Shown: piece after piece, positions 17,121-26,887 of the stretch | Position numbering within the stretch: the first letter of the stretch is position 1 | Layout: each line of letters opens with the position of its first letter | Notes under the pieces: model-generated | The model's database searches: none | What the model was told of the DNA's origin: nothing | The model's input: only the letters and a program-made list of their open reading frames with translations | Program-made: the position numbers and the translations under genes | DNA from: Oricola sp. | GTDB lineage: Bacteria; Pseudomonadota; Alphaproteobacteria; Rhizobiales; Rhizobiaceae | Assembly: GCF_022763245.1 (NCBI RefSeq) | Contig: NZ_JALEGV010000014.1 | Location: forward strand, 248,001-312,000 | Length of the DNA stretch: 64,000 bases | Direction: 5' to 3'

Positions 17121-17807
17121 ATGACCAAGGCGTTTGGCACCGAGGGGCAGGGCGGAACGGCGGTGTTGACGCGGAAATCGGCGAAGACGATGCGCCGATC
17201 GTCACGCCGAAGGGGCGGTTTTGTGCGCTTTCTGGCGCTCATCGCTGCACTTTGCCTTGTCCTCTACGGTGTCGGCTTCTTCATCTTCCTGAACGACATC
17301 GCGCTCTATCGCGCGCCGGAAGACCGCCGCGCCGACGGCATCGTGGTCTTGACCGGCGGGCGCGATCGTATCGACGAGGCGGTGCGGCTGTTCGAGGCGG
17401 GCATGGGCGCGCGGCTCCTGATCAGCGGCGTGCACGCCTCGACCACGCATGCGACGCTGATGCACACCTACGCCAATGACGAGGCGCTCTTCTCCTGCTG
17501 CGTCGATCTCGACCACAACGCGCTCGACACGATCGGCAACGCGGAGGAGGCGGCCGCCTGGGCCCACCGGCACGGCTATCGTTCGCTCATCATCGTGACC
17601 AACGACTATCACATGCCGCGGAGCTTGCTGGAGATGGAACGCGTCATGCAGGACGTCAGCCTGGTTCCGCATGCGGTCGTCTCCACCGGCAGCGGCGAGG
17701 GCGGCCTGCGCGAGGAGCTCAGCCGCTACCGCGTGCTGCTCGGCGAATATGTCAAATATGGCGCGGCGCGGCTTCGCACGCTTTTCCCGGCGCCGACCGG
17801 CGGCTAG
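17121..17807 (+). CDS. YdcF/ElyC-type DUF218 membrane protein
   Basis: The 228-residue product has a basic N-terminus (RRSSRRRGGF), one membrane helix (FLALIAALCLVLYGVGFFIFL) and a DUF218 domain with ADGIVVLTGGRDRI, LLISGVH and TNDYHMPRSLLEM. Relatives (ElyC, SanA, YdcF) affect envelope integrity in Escherichia coli. The ATG at 17121 gives the shortest frame that keeps the anchor; a longer frame to 17046 has no support. It follows ftsX and precedes plsC, consistent with an envelope gene cluster. Confidence 0.85.
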   Translation: MTKAFGTEGQGGTAVLTRKSAKTMRRSSRRRGGFVRFLALIAALCLVLYGVGFFIFLNDIALYRAPEDRRADGIVVLTGGRDRIDEAVRLFEAGMGARLLISGVHASTTHATLMHTYANDEALFSCCVDLDHNALDTIGNAEEAAAWAHRHGYRSLIIVTNDYHMPRSLLEMERVMQDVSLVPHAVVSTGSGEGGLREELSRYRVLLGEYVKYGAARLRTLFPAPTGG

Positions 17808-17940
17808 TCGATTTGTCTTTGCCTTGTCGGGCCCCGGCGTGTATCGCCGGAGGGGCGCCGGCTTGCTGCCGCAAGGCGCGACCAAGACAGGATCCGGGCG
17901 GGGTTGCCGTTTCAGCGATGAAACCGCCGGATCGCAATTC

Positions 17941-18771
17941 GTGAACGAGACCGGGTGTCCCTTGCTGGTTCTTCGATCCCTTCTTTTCAACGCCATGTTC
18001 TACGCCGTGACCTTCGTCTACATGGTCGTGTTCCTGCCGTTCGCCTTCCTGGCGCCGCACAAGCAGGCCTGGTTCGTGCCGAAGTTCTGGGCGCGGTCGA
18101 TGCTGTGGCTGCACAGGCATGTCGCCGGGACGAAACATGTCGTGACCGGCCTGGAGAAGCTGCCGGAGGGGAGCTACATCCTCGCGCCGAAGCACCAGTC
18201 GGCCTGGGACACCTTCGCCTTCCTGCCGTGGTGGCCGGATCCGGTGATGATCCTGAAGCGCCAGCTGATGTGGGTTCCGCTGTTCGGCTGGTACGTCGCC
18301 AAGATGCAGATGATCCCGATCGACCGGGGAAACCGCTTCAAGGCGATCGACTCGGTCAACAAGGGCGCGAAGCGCGCCATCGCCCAGGGTCGCCAGATCG
18401 TGATCTATCCGGAGGGCACGCGGCGTCCGCCGGGCGCGGAGCCGAACTACAAGAAGGGCATCGTCAATCTCTACGAGACCTTCGACCTGCCGGTCGTGCC
18501 GATCGCCCACAATGCCGGGCTCTACTGGCCGCGCCGTTCCTTCCTGCGCCATCCGGGCACGATCAAGGTGGAGATCCTCGATCCGATCCAGCCGGGCCTC
18601 GACGGCGAGACGTTCCGCCGGACCCTGATCGAGCGCACCGAGGGCGCCTGCGACCGGCAATTGCTGGCGCTCGCCGACGATCCGGACGCGCCGCCCTTTC
18701 CGGAAACCGCAAGGAAGAGGGTGGTGGAGTTGCGTAGCGCGGCGGGTGTCAGCCCGACTGATGCGGGGTGA
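17941..18771 (+). CDS. plsC: 1-acyl-sn-glycerol-3-phosphate acyltransferase (PlsC type)
   Basis: About 276 residues with an N-terminal membrane helix (LVLRSLLFNAMFYAVTFVYM) and the acyltransferase blocks: PKHQSAWDTF (HX4D), MIPIDRGN, and IYPEGTRRPPG. It should acylate lysophosphatidate to phosphatidate at the inner membrane. The start is not certain: GTG at 17941 and TTG at 17962 both fit, while the frame stays open far upstream. The end overlaps the convergent ChaC gene by 23 bp. Confidence 0.88.
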   Translation: MNETGCPLLVLRSLLFNAMFYAVTFVYMVVFLPFAFLAPHKQAWFVPKFWARSMLWLHRHVAGTKHVVTGLEKLPEGSYILAPKHQSAWDTFAFLPWWPDPVMILKRQLMWVPLFGWYVAKMQMIPIDRGNRFKAIDSVNKGAKRAIAQGRQIVIYPEGTRRPPGAEPNYKKGIVNLYETFDLPVVPIAHNAGLYWPRRSFLRHPGTIKVEILDPIQPGLDGETFRRTLIERTEGACDRQLLALADDPDAPPFPETARKRVVELRSAAGVSPTDAG

Positions 18772-19297
18772 CGGCCATCTGTTGCCGGATGCCGGCGACG
18801 ACATGTTCCAGCCAGTGGTCGCGAATGCCGAGCAGGCGGATGTGCTCGGCGGTGTTGATGACATAGTCCTCGTTCGGCCCCATGCCGCCGACCGCGCCGC
18901 AGACCCGCTCGACCGCGTCTTCGACGCTCAGGCGTCCGGCATACTGCCCGTGGCTGCGGTCGGCCACATAGGCGACGGCGGATGTCTTCGGGCCTTTTTC
19001 CAGCGCCATCGTCGCGCTGCGCTCCAGATAGACATTGGTGACGAGTTCGCGCTCGCGCAGATAGGCCATCACCCTCTCGCCCTTTTCGCCTGCCACGCGA
19101 AACGCCACGCCGACGCAGGAGCCGCCGCGGTCCAGCCCCATGACGAGGCCGGGGCGTTCACGGGTGCCGCGATGTTCGTAGGAGGTGATGCACAGGCTGC
19201 GGTGATAGCCGTAAAGGCGCGCGCGCCGCTTCTCGACGTAGTCGAAACCCGGCTTCCACATCAATGATGCGTAGCCGAAGACCCAGAAATCGTCCAT
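18749..19297 (-). CDS. ChaC-type gamma-glutamylcyclotransferase
   Basis: The 182-residue protein starts MDDFWVFGYASLMWKPGF, the phosphate-loop-like signature of gamma-glutamylcyclotransferases, and continues with RRARLYGYHRSLC and RERELVTNVYLER as in ChaC. The family degrades glutathione to 5-oxoproline and Cys-Gly in the cytosol. The ATG at 19297 is only 30 bp from the divergent DUF2125 start, so the two genes share a very short promoter region. Confidence 0.88.
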   Translation of the reverse strand: MDDFWVFGYASLMWKPGFDYVEKRRARLYGYHRSLCITSYEHRGTRERPGLVMGLDRGGSCVGVAFRVAGEKGERVMAYLRERELVTNVYLERSATMALEKGPKTSAVAYVADRSHGQYAGRLSVEDAVERVCGAVGGMGPNEDYVINTAEHIRLLGIRDHWLEHVVAGIRQQMAVTPHQSG

Positions 19298-19327
19298 AAG
19301 CTCACGTTGTTTCCACATTCGCAGGCG

Positions 19328-20341
19328 ATGGCCTCTAGCATGGCAGATCCTAAAGCAAAACCGGCCTACAATGCCGGCCGGCGCATTCGCTGGCTGGGCA
19401 TGGTCATCATCCTTGTCGCCATTGCCTATTCGGCCGGTTGGTTCTGGCTGGCCGAGCGGGTCGAGGCCGAGGCGGCCCGCATGGTCGAGACGCAGCGCGG
19501 CCGGGGCACGTCCATCGAATGCGCCGACCGCGAGGTGCGCGGATATCCCTTCCGGCTGGAAGTTCATTGCACCGCCTTCGATCTGGCGCGGCCCGCGCAG
19601 GGCCTGACGATCGAGGCGGGAGGCTTCCGCAGCGCGGCACAGGTCTACGAACCGCGCCGCATCTATGCCGAACTCGACGCGCCGGTGGCCGTGCAGGGGG
19701 CGCTGGCCGCGCCGATCCGCTTCGACTGGTCGCTTGCCCGCGCCAGCGCGACGCTTTCACGGCCGGTGCCGCAGCGGGGCTCGGTCGCGGTCGAGGACAT
19801 CAAGGTGGCCCTCGGCCCGATGGAACAGGCGCTCTCCGCCAGCCATGCCGAGGCGCATATGCGCATCAACGGCGCCGACCTGGACCTTGCCCTGCGCTAC
19901 GAGGGGCTGGTGATCGACAGTCGCCTGACGGATGGCCGGACCCTGCCGGTGGTCGCCGGGGACGCGGATCTGACGATCGCCGACGGTGTCGCACTTGCCG
20001 CGCGCGGGACGGAAACGCTGCGCGGCGTTTCCGGCGAGATCCGTCGGCTGGCGCTGCTGTTGACGCCCGAACAGGGTGTCGTCGTCAGCGGGCCGTTCGA
20101 TATCGGGCAGGACGGACGCCTGAACGCCAGGTTCGAGGCGATCCTGGTTGACCCCGCCGGGCTTTCGACGGCGCTGAAGCCGGTGTTTCCCGAGTTTTCG
20201 GGTCAGATGCAGATGGTGACGGCCCTGCCGTCTCGGCCGGGGCCAGACGGCACGCCGGAGACGAGCATTCCGGTGACGGTGCGCGACGGGCGGATCGTGT
20301 TGGGCTTCATTCCGGTCGGTTGGGCGCCGACCTTCGACTGA
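19328..20341 (+). CDS. DUF2125 domain protein, membrane-anchored
   Basis: About 337 residues with one N-terminal membrane helix (WLGMVIILVAIAYSAGWFWLA) and a large periplasmic part. The segment SIECADREVRGYPFRLEVHCTAF, with two cysteines flanking RGYPFR, is the hallmark of DUF2125 proteins of alphaproteobacteria. Function is unknown; the fold resembles lipid- or AsmA-like beta proteins only by general appearance. Starts at 19328 or 19340 are equally possible. Confidence 0.8.
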   Translation: MASSMADPKAKPAYNAGRRIRWLGMVIILVAIAYSAGWFWLAERVEAEAARMVETQRGRGTSIECADREVRGYPFRLEVHCTAFDLARPAQGLTIEAGGFRSAAQVYEPRRIYAELDAPVAVQGALAAPIRFDWSLARASATLSRPVPQRGSVAVEDIKVALGPMEQALSASHAEAHMRINGADLDLALRYEGLVIDSRLTDGRTLPVVAGDADLTIADGVALAARGTETLRGVSGEIRRLALLLTPEQGVVVSGPFDIGQDGRLNARFEAILVDPAGLSTALKPVFPEFSGQMQMVTALPSRPGPDGTPETSIPVTVRDGRIVLGFIPVGWAPTFD

Positions 20342-20360
20342 GGATCGGTTTCAGCCGGTT

Positions 20361-20867
20361 TCAGCCGCCGCTGATGAAGTCCGCTTTGCGGACCGGCACG
20401 CCATTATGGCGCAGCAGGGCATAGGCCATCGTGGCGCGGTAGAAGAAGTTCGGCAGGGCGAAGGCCATCACATAGTCGCGTGCGGTGAATGTCAGGTCGC
20501 GTTCCGGCGCCGGCAGAACGATCTGCACGTCCTCGCGGCCCTCCATCGCGCTTTGCGGCACCGCGTCGAGATAGCCGAGCGTGCGCACGATGCGCGCTTC
20601 CAGATCGTCGAAGCTTTTCTCCGTGTCCGCGATGTCGAGCGGTTCGGCCTGTCCGACGCGCACCGCCGTCAAGCGGGCGGCGTCGCAGGCGCGGCGGACC
20701 TGGAAGACGAGCGGCTCCATGTCCGGATAGAGCCGGGCGTTGAGCAGTTCGTCGTGGCTCAGCCCGGTCTCGTCGGCGAAGGCGCGGCCCTTTTCAAGGA
20801 ACCCCGACATGTTCTGCAGTTCCCGGGTGAAGACCGGAATGCTGACATCGTAGAGCGTGAGGGGCAT
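20361..20867 (-). CDS. DUF1993 family protein
   Basis: The 168-residue soluble protein begins MPLTLYDVSIPVFTRELQNMSGFLEKG and ends with NFFYRATMAYALLRHNGVPVRKADF, which fits DUF1993, a DinB-like four-helix family of unknown role. It stands between DUF2125 (convergent) and tyrosine-biosynthesis genes on the same strand, with an 86-bp gap to the latter. Confidence 0.8.
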   Translation of the reverse strand: MPLTLYDVSIPVFTRELQNMSGFLEKGRAFADETGLSHDELLNARLYPDMEPLVFQVRRACDAARLTAVRVGQAEPLDIADTEKSFDDLEARIVRTLGYLDAVPQSAMEGREDVQIVLPAPERDLTFTARDYVMAFALPNFFYRATMAYALLRHNGVPVRKADFISGG

Positions 20868-20953
20868 GGCGTCCTTTCAGAAGATCTGTCCGCGAAAGGG
20901 ACGATAGCGGGGCGCGAACCGCTGTGACAGTCCGCGCCCGACGAAAGAACGCG

Positions 20954-21907
20954 TCAGTCGGCCGCCTGTTCCTTTTTCGGCTGGATTTCGGGATGACGGC
21001 CGAAATCCGGTGCGTCGACTTCCTGGCCCGCCTCGATGATCGAGCGCCGGACGGCGCGGGTGCGGGTGAAGAGGTCGAACAGCTTGTCGCCGTCGCCCCA
21101 GCGGATCGCCCGCTGCAACGAAGCCAGATCCTCCGAGAAGCGCCCCAGCATCTCCAGGATCGCGTCGCGATTGGACAGGCAGACATCGCGCCACATCGTC
21201 GGATCGGAGGCGGCGAGGCGGGTGAAGTCACGGAAGCCCGATGCGGAGTATTTGATCACTTCCGATTTCGACACCGCTTCCAGATCGTCGGCGGTGCCGA
21301 CGATGTTGTAGGCGATGATGTGCGGCAAGTGCGAGACGATGGCGAGCACCCGGTCGTGATGATCCGGGTCCATCGTGTCGACCTTGGAGCCGCAGGCCGT
21401 CCAGAAGCGCGTCAGCTTGTCGACGGCGGCCGGATCGGCGTCGGCGGGCGGCGTCAGGATGGCCCAGCGGCCCTCGAACAGGCTGGCGAAGCCGGCGTCG
21501 GGGCCGGAATGCTCGGTGCCTGCGATCGGGTGGCCGGGAATGAAATGCACGCTGGCCGGCACATGCGGCTCGACGTCGCGCACCACGGTTCCCTTGGTCG
21601 AGCCGACATCGCTCAGGATCGCGCCCTTGGCGAGATACGGGCCGATCGCTTCCGCGACCTTGCCATAGGCGCCGACCGGTATGGACAGGATCACGAGGTC
21701 CGCGCCCTCGACGGCCTTTGCGGCGTCTGCTTCGTATCGGTCGCCGAGACCAAGTTCCTCGGCGCGCTTCAACGTGTCGGCGCTGCGCGTCGAAACAACG
21801 ATTTCGCCGGCGAGATTCCCGCGGCGGGTGGCATGAGCAAGCGACGAACCGATCAAGCCGATGCCGATCAGCGCGACGCGCTCAAAAAGAGGATCCGACT
21901 GTGACAT
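20954..21907 (-). CDS. tyrC: Prephenate/arogenate dehydrogenase
   Basis: A 317-residue NAD(P)-dependent enzyme of tyrosine synthesis. The Rossmann loop is GIGLIGSSLA near residue 15, followed by DVGSTKG, the substrate motif HPIAGTEHSG, and SHLPHIIAY. It lies 3 bp after hisC on the same strand; in many alphaproteobacteria a HisC-like aminotransferase paired with TyrA/TyrC serves tyrosine as well as histidine synthesis. Prephenate versus arogenate specificity cannot be read here. Confidence 0.92.
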   Translation of the reverse strand: MSQSDPLFERVALIGIGLIGSSLAHATRRGNLAGEIVVSTRSADTLKRAEELGLGDRYEADAAKAVEGADLVILSIPVGAYGKVAEAIGPYLAKGAILSDVGSTKGTVVRDVEPHVPASVHFIPGHPIAGTEHSGPDAGFASLFEGRWAILTPPADADPAAVDKLTRFWTACGSKVDTMDPDHHDRVLAIVSHLPHIIAYNIVGTADDLEAVSKSEVIKYSASGFRDFTRLAASDPTMWRDVCLSNRDAILEMLGRFSEDLASLQRAIRWGDGDKLFDLFTRTRAVRRSIIEAGQEVDAPDFGRHPEIQPKKEQAAD

Positions 21908-21910
21908 GGC

Positions 21911-23026
21911 TCAGGCGCGGCCCATGAACTCGGTCAGCGCCTCGACCACGCCCTCATTGGCCTCCGCCGTGCCGATCGACATGCGCAGGGCGTCGGGCAG
22001 CCCGTAGCTGTCCACGGCGCGCAGCACATAACCGCGATCGGTCAGGAATGCGTCCGCCGCGGCGGCGGATCTGGCCGGATCGCCCGCGGGGAAGTGAATG
22101 AGGACGAAATTGCCGACGCTGGGCGTGACGGTCAGGCCGATGCCGGTGAGGGCGCTCGTCAGGGTCGACAGCCACTCTTCGTTGAAATGCGCCGCCTTTT
22201 CGACATGGGCGCGGTCGCGGATCGCCGCCGCACCGGCCGAGATTGCCGCGGAGTTCAGGTTGAAGGGGCCGCGCACGCGGTTGAGCGCGTCGATGACATG
22301 CGCCGGGCCGTACATCCAGCCGATCCGCAGGGCCGCAAGGCCGTGGATCTTGGAGAAGGTGCGCGTCATCACGACGTTTTCGTGGTCGGATACGAGCTCG
22401 ACGCCGGCCGAATAGTCGTTGCGGCGCACATATTCGGCATAGGCCGCGTCGATCACGAGGAGGACATGTTTCGGCAAGCCGGCATGCAGGCGCTTGACCT
22501 CGGCGTCCGACATGTAGGTGCCGGTCGGATTGTTCGGATTGGCGAGGAACACCATTTTGGTGCGCTGGGTGACGCGCTCGAGGATCGCATCGACATCGGC
22601 GCGCAGATCGGTCTCCGGCGCGACGACCGGCGTGGCACCATTGGCGAGGATCTGGATCTTGTAGACGAGGAAGCCGTGCTGGGTGAAGATCGCCTCGTCG
22701 CCCGGCTCCAGATAGACATGGGCGAGCAGGCCGAGCAGTTCGTCCGAACCGTTGCCGCACAGGAGATTGTCCGGGTTGAGCCCGTGCGTCTCGGCGATCG
22801 CCTTGCGCAGGTCGTTTGCCGATCCGTCGGGGTAGAACTCCAGCGTTTCGGCCTCGGCCCTGAACGCCTCGATCGCGGCCGGGCTCGGTCCGAGCGGCGT
22901 CTCGTTGGAGGACAGCTTGTGCAGCTTGACGCCCGGCTTGGCCTTGCTCTTGCCCGGCACATAGGCCGCGATCTCCATCACGCCGGGACCGGGGACGGGA
23001 CGGGACGGGGTTTCGTGCGCGGACAT
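21911..23026 (-). CDS. hisC: Histidinol-phosphate aminotransferase
   Basis: The 371-residue class I/II aminotransferase has [16 protein letters not shown] and the PLP lysine in [15 protein letters not shown]. It interconverts histidinol phosphate and imidazole acetol phosphate, and paralogues next to tyrC also act on aromatic substrates. The ATG at 23026 ([10 protein letters not shown]) gives normal length; an upstream extension to 23110 is not conserved in character. Confidence 0.92.
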   Translation of the reverse strand: MSAHETPSRPVPGPGVMEIAAYVPGKSKAKPGVKLHKLSSNETPLGPSPAAIEAFRAEAETLEFYPDGSANDLRKAIAETHGLNPDNLLCGNGSDELLGLLAHVYLEPGDEAIFTQHGFLVYKIQILANGATPVVAPETDLRADVDAILERVTQRTKMVFLANPNNPTGTYMSDAEVKRLHAGLPKHVLLVIDAAYAEYVRRNDYSAGVELVSDHENVVMTRTFSKIHGLAALRIGWMYGPAHVIDALNRVRGPFNLNSAAISAGAAAIRDRAHVEKAAHFNEEWLSTLTSALTGIGLTVTPSVGNFVLIHFPAGDPARSAAAADAFLTDRGYVLRAVDSYGLPDALRMSIGTAEANEGVVEALTEFMGRA

Positions 23027-23143
23027 TGCCTGAGACTTTCCTGCTGGCCTCGGGTCTGATCGCCCTGAGGCTGTTTCTGGGACTGCAGGGCAATAGCGCC
23101 GACCGTTCAAAATGTCGAGAAGCGCGAATGAAGGGGCGTGACG

Positions 23144-23881
23144 TCAGTCGCGCGTGCGGGCGGCGCCCTGCGGGGCGAGCACCGGCACGAAGACACGGCG
23201 CGACTGGCGCTCGGCCACCGGCAGGCCCTGGAACAGGCGCTTCTGCGCCTCGATGATCAGCACGCCGGCAAAGCCCGGCCACAGGCGCATGCCGAGCCGT
23301 TCGCTGCGATAGGCGACGCGCAACAGCGAACCGGAGCGCACCGGCGGGAAGGCCAGCGCCTCCGTCATCGGCCCGGGCGTGAAGTTGGCGTCACGCAACT
23401 GCCGGGTGATCTGGCCCTTGGAGAAGGGTCGGCCGGTGCCGAAGGGTGTGTGTTCGAAGCGCGCCCACAGGCCGCGCCGGTTGGGCACCACGAGAACCAG
23501 CCTTCCGTTCGGCGCCAGCACGCGCCAGGCCTCCATCAGCGTCTCGCGCGGGTTTTCGGCGTGTTCGAGCGCATGAACCATCAGGATCCGATCGACGGCG
23601 GAATCGGGCAGCGGCAGTTCCTCGTCGAAGACAAGGGCAGAGCGGGAGGGTCCGTTGCGCGGCCATTTCACGGCGCCCTGGGCGGCGAGCATGAAGGAGA
23701 GCGTGCGCTCGGTGTCGGGTTCGAACCGGTCGAGCCAGGGGCGCGCGTAGCCGAGGCCGAGCAGCCTCTCGTTCGGCATGGGCTGCCAGATGCGCGCCAG
23801 CCCCATGGCGATCGAGCGGGTCGCCAGCTCGCCGAGCAGGCTGTGGTAGAAGCCGCGAATTTCCACGATATCCATATGCAT
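23144..23881 (-). CDS. SAM-dependent methyltransferase domain protein
   Basis: About 245 residues beginning MHMDIVEIRGFYHSLLGELA. The central part VDRILMVHALEHAENPRETLMEAWRVL followed by PNGRLVLVVPNRRGLWAR is the post-motif region of class I methyltransferases. The usual glycine-rich SAM loop is replaced by RLLGLGYARPWL, so activity is unproven. Divergent from gloB with 95 bp between start codons, an arrangement I recall from related genomes. Confidence 0.8.
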   Translation of the reverse strand: MHMDIVEIRGFYHSLLGELATRSIAMGLARIWQPMPNERLLGLGYARPWLDRFEPDTERTLSFMLAAQGAVKWPRNGPSRSALVFDEELPLPDSAVDRILMVHALEHAENPRETLMEAWRVLAPNGRLVLVVPNRRGLWARFEHTPFGTGRPFSKGQITRQLRDANFTPGPMTEALAFPPVRSGSLLRVAYRSERLGMRLWPGFAGVLIIEAQKRLFQGLPVAERQSRRVFVPVLAPQGAARTRD

Positions 23882-23976
23882 GGGCGTCGTGTCCGTGCCG
23901 GTTGCGTCGTTGATCGACAGGTGCAACAAATCCCGGCGCGGGGCAATGGCGACCACCGCGAAAGGGAGACTGCCTC

Positions 23977-24741
23977 ATGCTTCAGATCGAACAGTTCATA
24001 TGCCGGTCGGACAATTTCTGCGTGCTGGTGCACGATCCCGAGACCGGACGGACCGCCAGTATCGACGCGCCGGACGCCATGGAAATCCACACCGTGCTGC
24101 TCGACAAGGGGTGGACGCTGACGGACATCATGGTGACGCATCACCATGGCGACCACACCGCCGGCATCATGGCGCTGAAGCTGAAATTCGGCTGCCAGGT
24201 CGTCGGGCCGAAGGGCGAGGCGGACAAGATCCCCGGTCTCGACGAGGCGCTTTCCGAGGGGGACGTGTTTTCTTTCGGGGCCTATGATTTCGACGTCTTA
24301 GAAACGCCCGGCCATACCGCCGGTCACATCGTCTACCACAGCGCGAAGGCCGGCCTGCTGTTTGCCGGCGACACGCTGTTCTCGCTCGGCTGCGGGCGCC
24401 TGTTCGAGCGCGGCCCGGCGGAGATGTGGGGCAGCCTGGGCAAGCTGAAGGCGCTGCCGGGCGAGACAATGCTCTATTGCGGGCATGAATACACGCTCTC
24501 CAATGCGCGTTTCGCGGTCACGGTGGATCCGGACAACGACGCGCTGCAGAAGCGCGCTGCAGAGGTGGAGGCGCTGCGGGCCGGCGACGCGTGGACGCTG
24601 CCAGTGCCGCTGTCCGTCGAATTCGCCACCAATCCGTTCCTGCGCGCCGACGATCCCGCGATCCGCGCCCATCTGGGCATGGAGGACGCCAGCGACGAGG
24701 ACGTGTTCGCGGAGATCCGCAAGCGCAAGGACAATTTCTGA
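23977..24741 (+). CDS. gloB: Hydroxyacylglutathione hydrolase (glyoxalase II)
   Basis: The 254-residue metallo-beta-lactamase fold enzyme hydrolyses S-lactoylglutathione to lactate and glutathione in methylglyoxal detoxification. The binuclear metal motif is THHHGDHTAG, with further ligands in TPGHTAGH, FAGDTLFSLGCGR and YCGHEYT, all intact. AAAGGGAG precedes the ATG. Its stop overlaps the next start (TGATG). Confidence 0.94.
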   Translation: MLQIEQFICRSDNFCVLVHDPETGRTASIDAPDAMEIHTVLLDKGWTLTDIMVTHHHGDHTAGIMALKLKFGCQVVGPKGEADKIPGLDEALSEGDVFSFGAYDFDVLETPGHTAGHIVYHSAKAGLLFAGDTLFSLGCGRLFERGPAEMWGSLGKLKALPGETMLYCGHEYTLSNARFAVTVDPDNDALQKRAAEVEALRAGDAWTLPVPLSVEFATNPFLRADDPAIRAHLGMEDASDEDVFAEIRKRKDNF

Positions 24742-25193
24742 TGCACAACCTGGCCGCCGAACGGATCAAGAAGGAACTCGGCCTGCAGCCGCATCCGGAA
24801 GGCGGCTGGTATGCGGAGAGCTTCCGCGACAAGGCCGGCGTGGACGGTCGCGCCCATTCCACGGCGATCTATTTCCTGCTGGAGGCCGGCGACGTCTCGC
24901 ATTGGCACCGGGTGACCGACGCCGTCGAGGTCTGGCATTTCTACGCCGGCGCGCCGCTGGCCCTCACCCTGTCGCCGAACGGCCATGACGCGACCGGCTA
25001 CCGGCTCGGCCCGAACCTGACGACGGGCGAGCATCCGCAGATCGTCGTTCCGGCCAATTGCTGGCAGACGGCGACCTCGCTCGGGCCTTGGACGCTGGTC
25101 GGCTGCACGGTCTCGCCGGGCTTCGACTTCGCCTCCTTCGAGCTCGCTCCGCCGGACTGGAAGCCGACGCCGCGCCCGCCGCGGGGCGGCTGA
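24741..25193 (+). CDS. DUF985 cupin protein
   Basis: The 150-residue cupin shows LGLQPHPEGGWYAESFRD, STAIYFLLEAGDVSHWHRV and EVWHFYAGAPL, the pattern of the DUF985 (YML079-like) family. It may bind a small ligand or act as an isomerase; no substrate is known. The start overlaps the gloB stop by one nucleotide, so it is translated together with glyoxalase II. Confidence 0.88.
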   Translation: MHNLAAERIKKELGLQPHPEGGWYAESFRDKAGVDGRAHSTAIYFLLEAGDVSHWHRVTDAVEVWHFYAGAPLALTLSPNGHDATGYRLGPNLTTGEHPQIVVPANCWQTATSLGPWTLVGCTVSPGFDFASFELAPPDWKPTPRPPRGG

Positions 25194-25199
25194 TCGGCG

Positions 25200-25865
25200 C
25201 TATCGCGTTTCGCGGCGCCCGGCCACCGTCAGGAGCCAGATCATCAGCACCATCTCGCCGATGAAGGTGTAGACGCCCAGCCGAAGGGTGACATCGGGCA
25301 TCGTGAAGGCGATCACGCTGTCGATGAAATAGCCGACGCCCGCGATGACAAGCAGCGCGGCGATCGTCTTGCGCAGCACGCTCTCGGACCAGATGAGCAT
25401 GCCGAGCAGGACGAGATGGACGCTGAACGCGAAGAAGGCGAGGTCCCAGCTCCTTTGGAAGTCCTGCAACGCCGCCAGCACGGCGTCGATGCTTCCCTCG
25501 TCGAGAGCGTCGGCGCGCGTGATCGCCCATGCCGCTGCAATGCGGGTCTGCGCCCAGGCGAAGACGACCACATAGACGATCCGCGCGATCGCCATCCAGA
25601 GTGCAATCCCCGGCGCCTTCGGTTGGAACAGGCAATAGAGCGCCCAGGCCACGACAACGTCCAAGACCGCCACGGCGGCAAGTCCGATGAGCTGCAGGAG
25701 AATGCCGGACGAGATGTCGGTCGGCCATGCCGGCGCTTCACTGCCGCTTTCCAACAGCGCGGAGACGATCTCCGAATCGAACAATGTGCTTATGGCGGTG
25801 ACCGTCATCGCCAGGTAGGCGGTTCCGGCGATGAGTGCGCTCGTTCTGGGGGAAAGGGCGTTCAT
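25200..25865 (-). CDS. DUF4386 family membrane protein
   Basis: The 221-residue product has six likely transmembrane helices and begins with SALIAGTAYLAMTVTAI, as in DUF4386 proteins. The function is unknown. It is convergent with the cupin gene, with a 6-bp gap, and lies downstream of the MarR-GNAT gene on the same strand, 69 bp from it, so it may be co-transcribed and controlled by the same operator. Confidence 0.75.
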   Translation of the reverse strand: MNALSPRTSALIAGTAYLAMTVTAISTLFDSEIVSALLESGSEAPAWPTDISSGILLQLIGLAAVAVLDVVVAWALYCLFQPKAPGIALWMAIARIVYVVVFAWAQTRIAAAWAITRADALDEGSIDAVLAALQDFQRSWDLAFFAFSVHLVLLGMLIWSESVLRKTIAALLVIAGVGYFIDSVIAFTMPDVTLRLGVYTFIGEMVLMIWLLTVAGRRETR

Positions 25866-25934
25866 TCGGCGTGCTCCGCTGATGCGCCCTCACCCCTACC
25901 GGCTAGCGTGCGGGATCTGCAATGCGGGGCAGTG

Positions 25935-26885
25935 TCACAGCGGCTTTTCCCAGTATTGGCCGACAAGGTCCTTGCCGTAGGAATGGTGACGCTCCTCGCT
26001 GACGAGCGTGAAACCCGTGGTCTCGTAGATCCGGCGGGCGGCGACCAGGATGTCGTTCGTCCACAGCACCATCTTCGTGTAGCCGCGCGCCCGGGCGAAG
26101 CGGATCGCCTCCTCGACCAGCCTGCGCCCGAGGCCATGGCCGCGGGCCGAGGGTTCGACATAGAGCATGCGCAGCTTGGCGGTCTGGTCGTCGGCGCGCA
26201 CGACGAAGACGGAACCGGCGACCGCGCCATCCATCTCGGCGATCCAGCAGCGTTCGCGCGCCGGGTCATAGGTCTCGACGAACTGGGCAACGATCCCGCC
26301 GAGAAGCCCCTCGAAGGTCCAGTCCCAGCCATACTCCTTGCCGTAGAGAAATCCCTGTCGATGAACCACGAAGCCAAGGTCGCCGGGCTCCGGATCGCGC
26401 AACACGATGGTGGCGTCGTCCGGCGTCGGGTCGAGCAGGGTCCGGATGCGGGTCATCGCGCCGACCAGCGCCTTCTGCTCGCTTTCGGCGAGCGGGCCGA
26501 GAAGGTCGGTCACCTCGCGCGCGGAGGCCGCGTCGAGGCGGCGAAACAGTGCGTCGCCGGCCTCCGTCAGGCTCAGGAGCAGCCGTTTGGCGTTTTGAGG
26601 GGAGGGCTGGCGGGCGATCAGCCCGTCGCGTTCCAGCCCTGCGAGCAGGCGGCTCAGATAGCCCGGATCCATGTCCAGCTCCCGGCCGAGCTCCGTCGCC
26701 GTAATGCCGGGTTTCGGGCCGGCATGGCCGAGCTCGTAGACAACACGCGCCTGCGACAGCGCATAGCCCGATTCGAGCAGATGCTCGTTCAGGGCGCCGA
26801 CGAGGCGGGTGTGGAAGCGGTTGAACCGGCGGACCGCGGCGATGCGGTCGGCGGGAACGGGATGTACCGATCTGTCTTGATCCAT
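25935..26885 (-). CDS. MarR-type regulator fused to GNAT acetyltransferase
   Basis: A 316-residue two-domain protein. Residues about 15-145 form a winged helix of the MarR family (VYELGHAGPKPGITATELGRELDMDPGYLSRLLAGLE); residues about 165-315 are a GNAT domain with MLYVEPSARGHGLGRRLVEEA, the acetyl-CoA loop. Such fusions are common in proteobacteria and probably modify their own effector or a toxic metabolite. I choose the ATG at 26885 because an upstream ATG at 26903 lies inside the operator palindrome. The gene is likely autoregulated. Confidence 0.88.
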   Translation of the reverse strand: MDQDRSVHPVPADRIAAVRRFNRFHTRLVGALNEHLLESGYALSQARVVYELGHAGPKPGITATELGRELDMDPGYLSRLLAGLERDGLIARQPSPQNAKRLLLSLTEAGDALFRRLDAASAREVTDLLGPLAESEQKALVGAMTRIRTLLDPTPDDATIVLRDPEPGDLGFVVHRQGFLYGKEYGWDWTFEGLLGGIVAQFVETYDPARERCWIAEMDGAVAGSVFVVRADDQTAKLRMLYVEPSARGHGLGRRLVEEAIRFARARGYTKMVLWTNDILVAARRIYETTGFTLVSEERHHSYGKDLVGQYWEKPL

Positions 26886-26887
26886 AA